Positions 4,613-11,240 of a DNA stretch of 12,697 nt are shown here, in pieces (position 1 is the first letter of the stretch; each line of letters begins with the position of its first letter). The DNA is from DATIHK01 sp035480775. Its GTDB lineage: Bacteria > Patescibacteriota > WWE3 > UBA101185 > UBA10185. The DNA is taken from NCBI GenBank assembly GCA_035480775.1, contig DATIHK010000016.1, forward strand, positions 1 through 12,697. The letters are read 5' to 3'. Both the position numbers and the translations under genes were made by a program. The notes under the pieces were generated by a model that saw only the letters and a program-made list of their open reading frames with translations, did no database searches and was not told where the DNA came from.

Positions 4613-5716
4613 GTGAAATCCCAGCTGTTCATTAAAATTTATAAAAACTTTGCAAAACCAATATTTTTTAAATTTAATCCAGAATTTGTACACTATCGAA
4701 TGGTTGATAACGGAAAATTACTTGGACATTTTGCAATTGCCCGAGCTTTAACAAAATTTTTCTTTAATTATCAAAATCCACTGCTAGAACAAACTGTTTA
4801 CGGCATTAAATTCGCCAATCCCGTGGGCCTTTCTGCTGGATTCGATAAAGACGCCGAACTTATTAATATTCTTCCTAGTGTGGGATTTGGATTTCAATCA
4901 GTGGGCTCGATTACGGCCAAACCTTACGAGGGCAATCCAAAACCTTGGCTTTACAGACTTAAAAAAACTCAATCAATTGTTGTAAATTTTGGACTCAAAA
5001 ATGTAGGAGTCGATGAAATTATAAAGCGCATCAGAAATTCCATAAAACAATATCCACTAATGATTTCTGTTGCTAAAACAAATAGTCCAACAACAACAGA
5101 CACAGTAAACGGAATAACCGACTATGTCGAAACACTTTCCAAACTAGAACAAAATCAAATAGGTGATATATATGAAATAAACATTTCGTGTCCAAATGCT
5201 TTTGGTGGGGAATCTTTTACAACACCAGAACTGTTAGAACCATTGCTAGCTAGAATTTCATCATTAAAATTATCTAAGCCCATTTTTATAAAAATGCCTA
5301 TAAATTTACCTTTTGAAGACTTCAAAAAACTTTTGGACATTATACTAAAATATCAGATGTCTGGAGTAATTATTGGCAATCTCAATAAAGATAGAGCACG
5401 TCCTGAAATTAAAGATAAAATTCCCGAAGGTTTAAAAGGAAATTTAAGCGGAAAGCCAACCTTTGAACTCAGTAACAACTTAATTAGCGAAACTTACAAT
5501 TACTGCGGAGATAAATTGAAAATAATCGGAGTTGGGGGAATTTTTAGCGCAGCAGATGCTTACGAAAAAATTAAACGTGGCGCATCTCTTGTGCAACTAA
5601 TTACTGGAATGATTTTTGAAGGTCCTGCTTTAATAGGCAATATTAACGAAGAACTAGTGGAATTATTAAAAAAAGACCGTTTTACCAATATTTCTCAAGC
5701 TATTGGTACAAATTGA
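4613..5716 (+). CDS. pyrD: Dihydroorotate dehydrogenase, class 2-like, with active-site Cys
   Basis: The 367-residue product oxidises dihydroorotate to orotate in pyrimidine synthesis. Its layout is class 2 (quinone-linked): an N-terminal helical extension (1-55) that in this class docks on the membrane, then the FMN barrel. Visible motifs are NPVGLSAGFDK (69-79), GFGFQSVGSIT followed by GNPKPWLYRL (91-116), the catalytic-loop motif NISCPN (190-195), FIKMP (225-229), NLSGKP (277-282) and the phosphate-binding GVGGI (306-310). The oddity is Cys193: class 2 enzymes normally have Ser here, whereas Cys is the class 1 base. The acceptor could therefore differ from quinone. No other pyrimidine gene is nearby. 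Translation is taken from GTG at 4613, with no Shine-Dalgarno and a TAGAAT 6 nt upstream. Confidence 0.93.
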   Translation: MKSQLFIKIYKNFAKPIFFKFNPEFVHYRMVDNGKLLGHFAIARALTKFFFNYQNPLLEQTVYGIKFANPVGLSAGFDKDAELINILPSVGFGFQSVGSITAKPYEGNPKPWLYRLKKTQSIVVNFGLKNVGVDEIIKRIRNSIKQYPLMISVAKTNSPTTTDTVNGITDYVETLSKLEQNQIGDIYEINISCPNAFGGESFTTPELLEPLLARISSLKLSKPIFIKMPINLPFEDFKKLLDIILKYQMSGVIIGNLNKDRARPEIKDKIPEGLKGNLSGKPTFELSNNLISETYNYCGDKLKIIGVGGIFSAADAYEKIKRGASLVQLITGMIFEGPALIGNINEELVELLKKDRFTNISQAIGTN

Positions 5717-5743
5717 CACTTTACCGCGAAAACAGCCGCAGCA

Positions 5744-5752
5744 TGGTAAAAT
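5744..5752 (+). promoter_or_regulatory. Extended -10 promoter of tRNA-Arg
   Basis: TGG followed by TAAAAT (5747-5752) fits an extended -10 element, 34 nt before the tRNA. No -35 is found at normal spacing; the TTGACA at 5713-5718 is 28 nt away, too far. Confidence 0.4.
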
Positions 5753-5786
5753 ACAAGCGTCAGTATAGCGTTCTCGCTTCGCTCGT

Positions 5787-5862
5787 GCGCCTATAGCTCA
5801 ACGGATAGAGCAATTCCCTTCTAAGGAAGAGGTTGCAGGTTCGATTCCTGCTAGGCGCACCA
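5787..5862 (+). tRNA. tRNA-Arg (anticodon UCU)
   Basis: The acceptor stem GCGCCTA (5787-5793) pairs with TAGGCGC (5852-5858). The D arm is GCTC/GAGC. The anticodon loop CTTCTAA gives UCU; its stem ATTCC/GGAAG has an A-G mismatch at the outer pair. The T arm is GCAGG-TTCGATT-CCTGC. Discriminator A and an encoded CCA (5860-5862) follow. Confidence 0.95.
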
Positions 5863-5897
5863 TATGACCTGACAGATTAGTTATTTAAGTAACAAAA

Positions 5898-7166
5898 GTG
5901 AAGATTAAAAAAAGTTTTTTAGTATTTATAATAATTTTTGCACTATATCTTTCTAACTTTGCTTACGATTTTAATAAAGACACTAAAAACAATGACTACA
6001 GAAATTTAATGACAGCTGCAGATGTAATTCCTTCAACATTTTTGCCCTACACTTTAATTAAAGATCACACATTCGCATTAGATTCAATTTCATATTATTT
6101 AAGATATTTTGATTCAAACTCTCCTACACCATATTTTTTATTTACTAGAAATGGACATAAATATTCTGTGTATCCAGTTTTTACGGCCATAGCTGCAGTC
6201 CCATTCTACTTAATACCGATTTTACTTAATAAAATTCCTGATTTTAAGTATCATGAAAATCTTTTAAAAATGTTGGCAATTGGTAGAGTTGCCGCAGCAT
6301 TCTATTCCGCATTAGCTTGTCTGCTTATCTATAAAATTTTAAAAAAACTTTCTGACAATCAAAAAGAAGTAATTTTATTTACAATATTTTTTGCATTAGG
6401 CACTACAATGTGGAGTATTTCGAGTAGAGGATTATGGCAACATACTTTATCAGTTCCACTACTAGCTGCAGTAATATATCTACTTTTAAAGTATGAAAAT
6501 AATAAATACAATCCTTTTTTTGTCGGACTTTTTACCGGATTTTTAGTTTTAACACGATTAACAAATTTAATAATCGCTGTAATGGTTTTTGTATATTTAG
6601 TTTTGAGATTTAGAAAAAATATCTGGATGTTTTTAGTTGCCACGCTTCCTTCGATGGTATTTTTATTTATATATAACTTTTATGTTTTTGGTTCACCATT
6701 TATCGAAGGCTATGAAGCACGAAGTAATATAAGTTGGTCAACACCATTGTTAACAGGACTTTTGGGATTTTTATTTAGTCCGGCTAGAAGTTTTCTGTTT
6801 ATATCTCCTCCACTTATATTAAGTTTTGTAGGAATTTATTTACTATTCAAAAATAAAAGCTTTGGAGGTAAATACAACGAATTATTAAGATTTTTAAGTG
6901 TTGGCTTTATTGGATTAATACTTTTACTCTCAAAATGGTTCGCGTGGCACGGTGCCAACGGATTTGGATATCGTATGCTAACAGATTTACTTCCTATCGC
7001 AATAATTCTTACTTTTTTGATTTACCAAAAACTTGGCAAAATTGCAAAAATTGTAGTAATAATATTTATACTTTATTCTATAGTTATACAGTTTGATGCG
7101 GTAATGTTTAAAAAGAGTAGATGTACAGTTAAAAACAATTATAATTTTAACTGCTTAACATTATGA
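5898..7166 (+). CDS. Polytopic membrane protein, GT-C glycosyltransferase-like
   Basis: The 422-residue protein has about nine to eleven hydrophobic helices. The first (5-22) follows a Lys-rich N-terminus. A long extracytoplasmic loop at about 24-90 holds several Asp and Tyr residues, as in GT-C enzymes that move sugars from lipid carriers. Later marks are SRGLWQH (176-182), TRLTN (219-223), a FLFSPARSFLFISPP segment (291-305) and W-x-x-WHGANGFGYRMLTDLLP (347-366). The last two resemble a family of bacterial GT-C-like proteins with a SPGRG-x-x-x-x-SP motif and a periplasmic W-x-G-x-x-x-x-R loop. The donor and acceptor cannot be told, and the catalytic Asp is not certain. The GTG start has no Shine-Dalgarno and only a poor -10, so it may be co-transcribed with tRNA-Arg 35 nt upstream. 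Its TGA overlaps the next ATG (ATGA), suggesting translational coupling. Confidence 0.75.
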   Translation: MKIKKSFLVFIIIFALYLSNFAYDFNKDTKNNDYRNLMTAADVIPSTFLPYTLIKDHTFALDSISYYLRYFDSNSPTPYFLFTRNGHKYSVYPVFTAIAAVPFYLIPILLNKIPDFKYHENLLKMLAIGRVAAAFYSALACLLIYKILKKLSDNQKEVILFTIFFALGTTMWSISSRGLWQHTLSVPLLAAVIYLLLKYENNKYNPFFVGLFTGFLVLTRLTNLIIAVMVFVYLVLRFRKNIWMFLVATLPSMVFLFIYNFYVFGSPFIEGYEARSNISWSTPLLTGLLGFLFSPARSFLFISPPLILSFVGIYLLFKNKSFGGKYNELLRFLSVGFIGLILLLSKWFAWHGANGFGYRMLTDLLPIAIILTFLIYQKLGKIAKIVVIIFILYSIVIQFDAVMFKKSRCTVKNNYNFNCLTL

Positions 7167-7561
7167 AATATTTAAAGGATTGTGTTTTTTGCAAAATAGC
7201 GAATAACGAAATACCGGTTTTTAAAATCTGGGAAGACGAAAAATATCTGGCATTTTTAGCCAATGCTCCGGTGAGTGAAGGTTCGACAGTTGTAATTCCA
7301 AAAAAGCATAAAGACAGTTATATTTTTAACATCGATGCGGAGTCTGTATCAGAATTAATGGAAGCCGCCAGAAAAGTCGCTAAAATTTTAGATACAAAAC
7401 TAGATGGAGTTGTTCGCTCCATGGCTGTATTCGAAGGACTCGAGGTTCCACATTTACATGTGAAGCTTTTTCCGATATATAAGGACAAAATAACGCACAC
7501 ACACGAAGCACACGTTATAAGTAACGAAGAATTAGAAAAAGTAGCTAAAAAATTAAGATAG
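7163..7561 (+). CDS. HIT-family protein with altered histidine triad
   Basis: The 132-residue protein has the full HIT layout. CVFCKIANNEIP at 7-18 is the usual N-terminal CxxC-type start, VVIPKKH at 43-49 follows, and the nucleotide-site motif lies in GLEVPHLHVKLFP at 92-104. HIT proteins are cytoplasmic nucleotide hydrolases or transferases whose middle His forms a nucleotidyl intermediate. Here the triad reads H97-x-H99-x-K101: the first His and the nucleophile are kept, but the third is Lys. The usual GH before the LVIPK strand is GS (40-41). Substrate range is therefore uncertain, and activity may be altered. It starts inside the stop codon of the membrane protein gene (ATGA), so translation is probably coupled. 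Its 3' end overlaps the convergent gene by 9 nt. Confidence 0.85.
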   Translation: MKYLKDCVFCKIANNEIPVFKIWEDEKYLAFLANAPVSEGSTVVIPKKHKDSYIFNIDAESVSELMEAARKVAKILDTKLDGVVRSMAVFEGLEVPHLHVKLFPIYKDKITHTHEAHVISNEELEKVAKKLR

Positions 7562-7960
7562 AAGAGCCATTAATTGTGCAGTAGCTGCTGGAGTCTGATA
7601 AACCCCATATCTTTCAGCTTGGTCATCAGCAACTCGAACACACATTCTTGCAATTGCTTTGTTTTCGGGACTGAGACTTCTTAACACATGTGTCACAATT
7701 CCATATTCTTGTAACGTATCAGGGTTATCAGCTTTACTTAAACTTTGGCCAATAATTTCTGCAGTAGTGACCATAACATCTACTCTTTGAGTATGTTTTT
7801 CTGGCTTATTCATTTCTTCATAAGCTCTAGCAATCACATCTTTTATTTTAATTGGAGTAAAACCTTCAGAACTAATAAAATCATGAGCTTTCATAATAGT
7901 TTGCTCATAATGATCTTTTTCAGTTTCTGATGCCGATTCGCTTTGCATAGTATTTGGCAT
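7553..7960 (-). CDS. Orphan soluble helical protein
   Basis: The 135-residue product is mostly helical by composition, polar at the N-terminus (residues 1-17, Ser/Glu-rich) and without membrane segments. Stretches such as IKIKDVIARAYEEMNK (37-52) and ENKAIARMCVRVADDQAERYG (98-118) look like amphipathic helices. I do not recognise a family. The start is supported by the best leaderless-type promoter in the window: TTGACA, 16 nt, CAGAAT, then 6 nt to the ATG. An in-frame ATG four codons later is less likely for that reason. Its 3' end overlaps the HIT gene in convergent orientation, with no terminator between. Function unknown. Confidence 0.65.
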   Translation of the reverse strand: MPNTMQSESASETEKDHYEQTIMKAHDFISSEGFTPIKIKDVIARAYEEMNKPEKHTQRVDVMVTTAEIIGQSLSKADNPDTLQEYGIVTHVLRSLSPENKAIARMCVRVADDQAERYGVYQTPAATAQLMALLS

Positions 7961-7966
7961 TAACTA

Positions 7967-7994
7967 ATTCTGACTGATTCAGGTTTTTTGTCAA
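7967..7994 (-). promoter_or_regulatory. Promoter of the minus-strand gene at 7960
   Basis: On the minus strand: a perfect TTGACA (7989-7994), a 16-nt spacer and CAGAAT (7967-7972), ending 6 nt before the ATG. It is divergent from the tRNA-Leu promoter. Confidence 0.7.
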
Positions 7995-8009
7995 CTATTT
8001 CAACTAATT

Positions 8010-8018
8010 TGCTATAAT
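8010..8018 (+). promoter_or_regulatory. Extended -10 promoter of tRNA-Leu
   Basis: TGC directly before a perfect TATAAT (8013-8018), 37 nt upstream of the tRNA. The only -35-like hexamer, TTGTCA at 7988-7993, is 19 nt away and overlaps the opposing promoter's TTGACA. Confidence 0.6.
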
Positions 8019-8055
8019 TTATGCGCTAGTTTAAGAATGCAATTTTAAAGAGCTT

Positions 8056-8141
8056 GGGCGAGTGGTGGAATGGTATACACGAAGGACTTAAAATCCTTTG
8101 GCAGCAATGTCGTAAGGGTTCGACTCCCTTCTCGCCCACCA
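8056..8141 (+). tRNA. tRNA-Leu (anticodon UAA)
   Basis: The acceptor stem GGGCGAG (8056-8062) pairs with CTCGCCC (8131-8137). The D arm is short (GTG/CAC). The anticodon stem AAGGA/TCCTT holds loop CTTAAAA, giving UAA. A long class II variable arm (8099-8113) is followed by the T arm AAGGG-TTCGACT-CCCTT. Discriminator A and an encoded CCA (8139-8141) complete it. Confidence 0.96.
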
Positions 8142-8151
8142 TAAAAAATAC

Positions 8152-8946
8152 ATGACATCTAATATTGAATCTTATCCTTTTTCAGAATCCCCAGGTAAAG
8201 AAATCGGTCGTGGATATACTTCTATAGTAAAAGAGTTAGGACCGGACTGGGTCATAAAAGAATTTAATCCTTTAAAACCTGACGGAACTCCTAAGGACAA
8301 AGAAGCCTTTGAAAAAAGCCAAAACCCGAGTCATATTCAAGACCTACAAGAAACACAAAGAATCTTAAGTCAAGATTCCATTTATGGAAGTAAAATACTC
8401 CCTACATATTGGGTTTTGCGGGATGATCAAAACGGAAAGGAAAAGTATATTACTATTCAAAAAAGATTTAAAGGTGAAACTTTGGAAGCTTTACGAGACC
8501 AGAAACGATTTACCAAATTTTTTAACGAAAATAGAGATTTAAGAGAACAGATGCTCGAGCTAATGTGGGGTTCAAAAAAAGCTTTAGTAGAAATGGGGAT
8601 ATGCGATGATTTACATGTGGGTAATATTGCCTTAGTCGAAAAAGATGGAAAAACCCGTGAGCTTATGCTTTTTGACATACCAAATTTGATTGAATTTCAA
8701 AAAATACTTTATGGTCAACCCCCTGCATCAACAAAAGTTAGAAAATATATCTTGGCTATTATGGAAACAAGGGCAAGTAGACTTGAGAAATATGAAAAAT
8801 GGATTGATGTAACTGAGGAAGAGAAGTTAGCGCTGGATCAAAAATTCGGAATAGAAAACGGAAAATATTCAAATGTTGTGAATAATTTGCTTCAGATGAA
8901 AAAGCAACAATTTTTAACTTTACCTATTAATATAAATAGCCTATAA
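8152..8946 (+). CDS. Kinase-fold (APH/RIO-like) protein
   Basis: The 264-residue soluble protein carries the key positions of a protein-kinase-like fold. These are a glycine-rich loop GKEIGRGYTSIV (15-26), the ATP-anchoring Lys in VIKEF (K36), a hinge-like strand YITIQKRFKGETL (99-111), a catalytic loop DLHVGN (D153 to N158, the normal Asp+5 Asn spacing) and a metal-binding Asp in LFDIPN (D175). The DLHxGN form is nearer to aminoglycoside phosphotransferase, ABC1 and RIO kinases than to Ser/Thr kinases. The substrate is unknown. The C-terminal 80 residues are charged and helical, and ordinary activation-loop features are missing. The gene starts 10 nt after the encoded CCA of tRNA-Leu, with no Shine-Dalgarno; CATAAA 6 nt before the ATG is a poor -10 candidate, so co-transcription with the tRNA is likely. 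Its stop codon lies inside the next promoter's -10. Confidence 0.7.
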   Translation: MTSNIESYPFSESPGKEIGRGYTSIVKELGPDWVIKEFNPLKPDGTPKDKEAFEKSQNPSHIQDLQETQRILSQDSIYGSKILPTYWVLRDDQNGKEKYITIQKRFKGETLEALRDQKRFTKFFNENRDLREQMLELMWGSKKALVEMGICDDLHVGNIALVEKDGKTRELMLFDIPNLIEFQKILYGQPPASTKVRKYILAIMETRASRLEKYEKWIDVTEEEKLALDQKFGIENGKYSNVVNNLLQMKKQQFLTLPININSL

Positions 8947-8947
8947 T
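8919..8947 (+). promoter_or_regulatory. Promoter of the 8977-10453 operon
   Basis: TTTACC (8919-8924), a 17-nt spacer and a perfect TATAAT (8942-8947) that overlaps the stop codon of the kinase-fold gene. It predicts a leader of about 23 nt carrying the ribosome site of the gene at 8977. Confidence 0.65.
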
Positions 8948-8976
8948 GCGGCAAATCGCGTGAGAGGACAAAGGAA

Positions 8977-9249
8977 ATGACCCAAAACGGCTCCCGTGTG
9001 GATTATGATGGCTATTCGTTTGAAACGGTGAAAGACCCAGCTACTATCGTAGACAATGTGACTGTTCGCCAAGAGGCATTGAAAGCCGGATTTAAGGTCT
9101 TCATGCCTGCAAGTGGAGAATGGCTACCGTTAGAGACGTTTGGAACTCCGAAAGTGAAATACACACTCGACATTCCAAACAACAAGATCCATCTCATTAT
9201 CAACGCCGAAGGCAACAATCTGATCTTCGCTGCCTACCCTCTGAGGTAA
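8977..9249 (+). CDS. Orphan 90-residue protein
   Basis: The 90-residue protein appears to be a mostly beta-stranded cytoplasmic protein. It has strands around VTVRQEALKAGFKVFMP (28-44), KVKYTLDIP (59-67), KIHLIINAEG (70-79) and LIFAAYPL (82-89), and no membrane segment, Cys pair or catalytic motif. No family is recognised. The ATG is preceded by purine-rich GAGAGGACAAAGGA, which gives two Shine-Dalgarno options. It is the first gene of a two-gene unit with the methyltransferase 22 nt downstream, and has the same higher GC content. A role in RNA binding or in the methyltransferase complex is possible from linkage only. Confidence 0.7.
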   Translation: MTQNGSRVDYDGYSFETVKDPATIVDNVTVRQEALKAGFKVFMPASGEWLPLETFGTPKVKYTLDIPNNKIHLIINAEGNNLIFAAYPLR

Positions 9250-9271
9250 TTCAACGACAAGGAGTCATGCA

Positions 9272-10453
9272 ATGCCAATTAATTGGCCTAGTTCGAGCGA
9301 CATCACCGAGCAACTTCCCATCAAAGGTCAAGCATCTTTATACACCGGATATACTCGGCAGACACTGATACGAAAGTTTCGAAAAGAAGCTCCCGAAGCA
9401 TATCTAGCAGTATACGAGCTTTTGAAAAATGCGGATTTTCGGATGTCAGGATCAGTGCTCGTGCGAGAAAATGGGTTTGGATTCATTCCCGTTCTGCTTG
9501 CGTTAGCATTACCACGCAAAGCTTTCACTGTATCGGTTTGGAGTGTCGACTCACTTGAAACACTCAATACCAATATCGGTGTCAATGCGCTGGGTAATCG
9601 TATCAAGGTAGTGGTCGAAGGAGTCGATAGTAATCAATCCAGTGATGTTGCAATTCTGGTACATGAGAATTATCAGAGTCACGACACTGTAGCACATGAA
9701 GTGAATCAGCTCATAAAGCGTAGTAAAGCTGGAATAGTTTACATCATCACGCACAAGAATAAGGGAGTAGAAAAACTAGTGCAGACATTTCAAGATACTT
9801 TGCATCTTCGACTCGACATTATCGGCAGGGGAAACGGCGGAGGTCGTGTCATTAAGGTGACAAGAACTCAATCTAGTAATGCCGATCAACCCAACGCACT
9901 AACGCGTTTCTTTGATGCACTAAGCCAGATAAACTTTCTGTCTGGTTTATCACTTTTCTCTGCTGGAAGTGTTGATAAGGGTTCAGAAATGCTTATCCGC
10001 TACGTGCTAGATACAACACGTCAAAACCAAGTGAACAAGATTTATGACTTGGCGTGCGGATATGGGGCAATAGGTTTATCGCTGGCTACAAAGTTTCCGG
10101 AAGCGTTTGTAGTTCTTAGCGACTCGAACGCTCGCGCTGTAGATGTCGCAAAGAGAAATGCTGCTGATGGAAATTTGGAAAGCAGAACTTCGGTGATTTT
10201 ATCTGACGGGACTCAAAACGTTCGAGGAATTTTCGATCTAGTGGTATCGAACCCACCTTTGCATATCGAACGGCGAAAGCTAACTGAGATACTTATCAAC
10301 GCCGGAAAGTTAGTGAAAAAAGGTGGGAGAATGCTTCTAGTAATCGAAGATTCCCAAGTGGATGTAGTTAAAGATCTTGTAGGATCCCGACTTGGCTACC
10401 TTAAAGAAGTTAAGCGCTCTAAGGACCATGTGATTCTGGAATACAAGAAATAG
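9272..10453 (+). CDS. RsmC/RlmG-like rRNA guanine N2-methyltransferase
   Basis: The 393-residue protein has the two-domain plan of RsmC and RlmG, which methylate the exocyclic amine of a guanine in 16S or 23S rRNA using S-adenosylmethionine. Residues about 1-200 look like a degenerate methyltransferase domain lacking the glycine-rich loop. Residues 226-393 form the active domain: LSLFSAGSVDKGSEMLI (226-242), resembling the entry segment of this family; motif I, DLACGYGAIG (259-268); the acidic ribose-binding D284; and the catalytic NPPLH (327-331), the NPPFH-type motif of N2-guanine enzymes. Which rRNA is modified cannot be told. AAGGAG at 9259-9264 lies 7 nt before the ATG. It is the last gene of its operon and is followed by a strong terminator. 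Confidence 0.85.
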   Translation: MPINWPSSSDITEQLPIKGQASLYTGYTRQTLIRKFRKEAPEAYLAVYELLKNADFRMSGSVLVRENGFGFIPVLLALALPRKAFTVSVWSVDSLETLNTNIGVNALGNRIKVVVEGVDSNQSSDVAILVHENYQSHDTVAHEVNQLIKRSKAGIVYIITHKNKGVEKLVQTFQDTLHLRLDIIGRGNGGGRVIKVTRTQSSNADQPNALTRFFDALSQINFLSGLSLFSAGSVDKGSEMLIRYVLDTTRQNQVNKIYDLACGYGAIGLSLATKFPEAFVVLSDSNARAVDVAKRNAADGNLESRTSVILSDGTQNVRGIFDLVVSNPPLHIERRKLTEILINAGKLVKKGGRMLLVIEDSQVDVVKDLVGSRLGYLKEVKRSKDHVILEYKK

Positions 10454-10455
10454 AT

Positions 10456-10504
10456 AAGGCTAGGTGGGTTTGCAATTGCAAAAAAACCCCACCTAGCCTT
10501 TTTT
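10456..10504 (+). terminator. Strong terminator, perhaps bidirectional
   Basis: AAGGCTAGGTGGG (10456-10468) pairs with CCCACCTAGCCTT (10488-10500), thirteen perfect pairs, extendable by T-A pairs after a bulged C. A small inner palindrome GCAATTGC is in the loop. Six T residues (10499-10504) follow. It lies between convergent genes; on the minus strand the trailing sequence is only moderately U-rich. Confidence 0.92.
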
Positions 10505-11240
10505 AATAAACGTACACGTACAGCAAGTGAGCAATCATGGCAACTAAAGTTGCGATTACCATAATCATTCCAAGTGTTGAAATTTTTACTTCAGTTAATT
10601 CCGTCCGTGTTTCGTGTAATCCAAACCCACGAGTTTCCAAGGCCAAAGCAATGTTATCGACCTGACGCAATTCAGTTGCTGCTAATGCAATTAAACTCGT
10701 TCTCAATGCTCTGATACCTTTGACACCACGAAGTTTCTGCGCATCTTGCAGGTTCTGAAAATCTTTCTCAAAAACCGGAAGAAGGCGTAAAGACATATAC
10801 AGTACTTTGGCAAACCTATATGGAAGTCCAACTTTGATCAACATCAGTTCAAAGTCTTTCGGACTGGTTGTAGTTGAAAATGCCAAAGAGCCTGCAACCA
10901 ATCCAAAATTTCTGAGAGAGATTGCAACTCCGAGTAAAGCCCCATTAATTGAAAAGTGTACAGCTCCTACATCAATTCCAGCTCCGGGCTGAAATATTGC
11001 TTGGTAAACTACCAAAAATCCGCCTCCGCTAAAGAGCAAAAGCGAAAACTTGATATATCTGCGCAAGTCTATTCCAGCGGCAAAAACTGCTAAAAGTAGA
11101 ACCGCTCCACTAATCAAGAGCACATTGGCTACATCACGTAAACTAAACAGCCAAACTGAAAGCAGTAAAAGCCACACAAACTTGGTGAGCGGATCAAGCC
11201 GATGAAAAACCGTTCTACCTGGTTGATAGGCGAGTAGCAT
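10503..11240 (-). CDS. ecfT: ECF transporter T component (EcfT/CbiQ family)
   Basis: The 245-residue membrane protein matches the transmembrane coupling subunit of energy-coupling factor importers. An N-terminal YQPGRTVFHRLDPLTKF leads into hydrophobic segments at about 20-34, 37-56, 64-83, 99-121 and 222-244. Between the last two lies the cytoplasmic coupling region with the two Ala-x-x-x-Arg-Gly motifs of the family, AQKLRGV (167-173) and ALETRGF (200-206), which contact the two ATPase domains. The start at 11240 is supported by GAGG about 7 nt upstream. This start lies 26 nt inside the end of the ATPase gene, so the pair is probably translationally coupled. The order double ATPase then T component resembles YkoD-YkoC of thiamine-precursor uptake; the substrate is not shown here because no S component is in the window. 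Confidence 0.9.
   Translation of the reverse strand: MLLAYQPGRTVFHRLDPLTKFVWLLLLSVWLFSLRDVANVLLISGAVLLLAVFAAGIDLRRYIKFSLLLFSGGGFLVVYQAIFQPGAGIDVGAVHFSINGALLGVAISLRNFGLVAGSLAFSTTTSPKDFELMLIKVGLPYRFAKVLYMSLRLLPVFEKDFQNLQDAQKLRGVKGIRALRTSLIALAATELRQVDNIALALETRGFGLHETRTELTEVKISTLGMIMVIATLVAMIAHLLYVYVY

Noticed and set aside
4580..4693. 38-residue N-terminal extension of the minus-strand protein
   Set aside because: It overlaps the start of pyrD and is rich in Phe, Lys and Tyr as expected of antisense; the TATAAT at 4586-4591 points to the ATG at 4579.
5720..5750. Inverted repeat TTTACC/GGTAAA after pyrD as a terminator
   Set aside because: The arms are only 6 bp with a large interior, there is no T run, and the right arm overlaps the likely tRNA-Arg -10.
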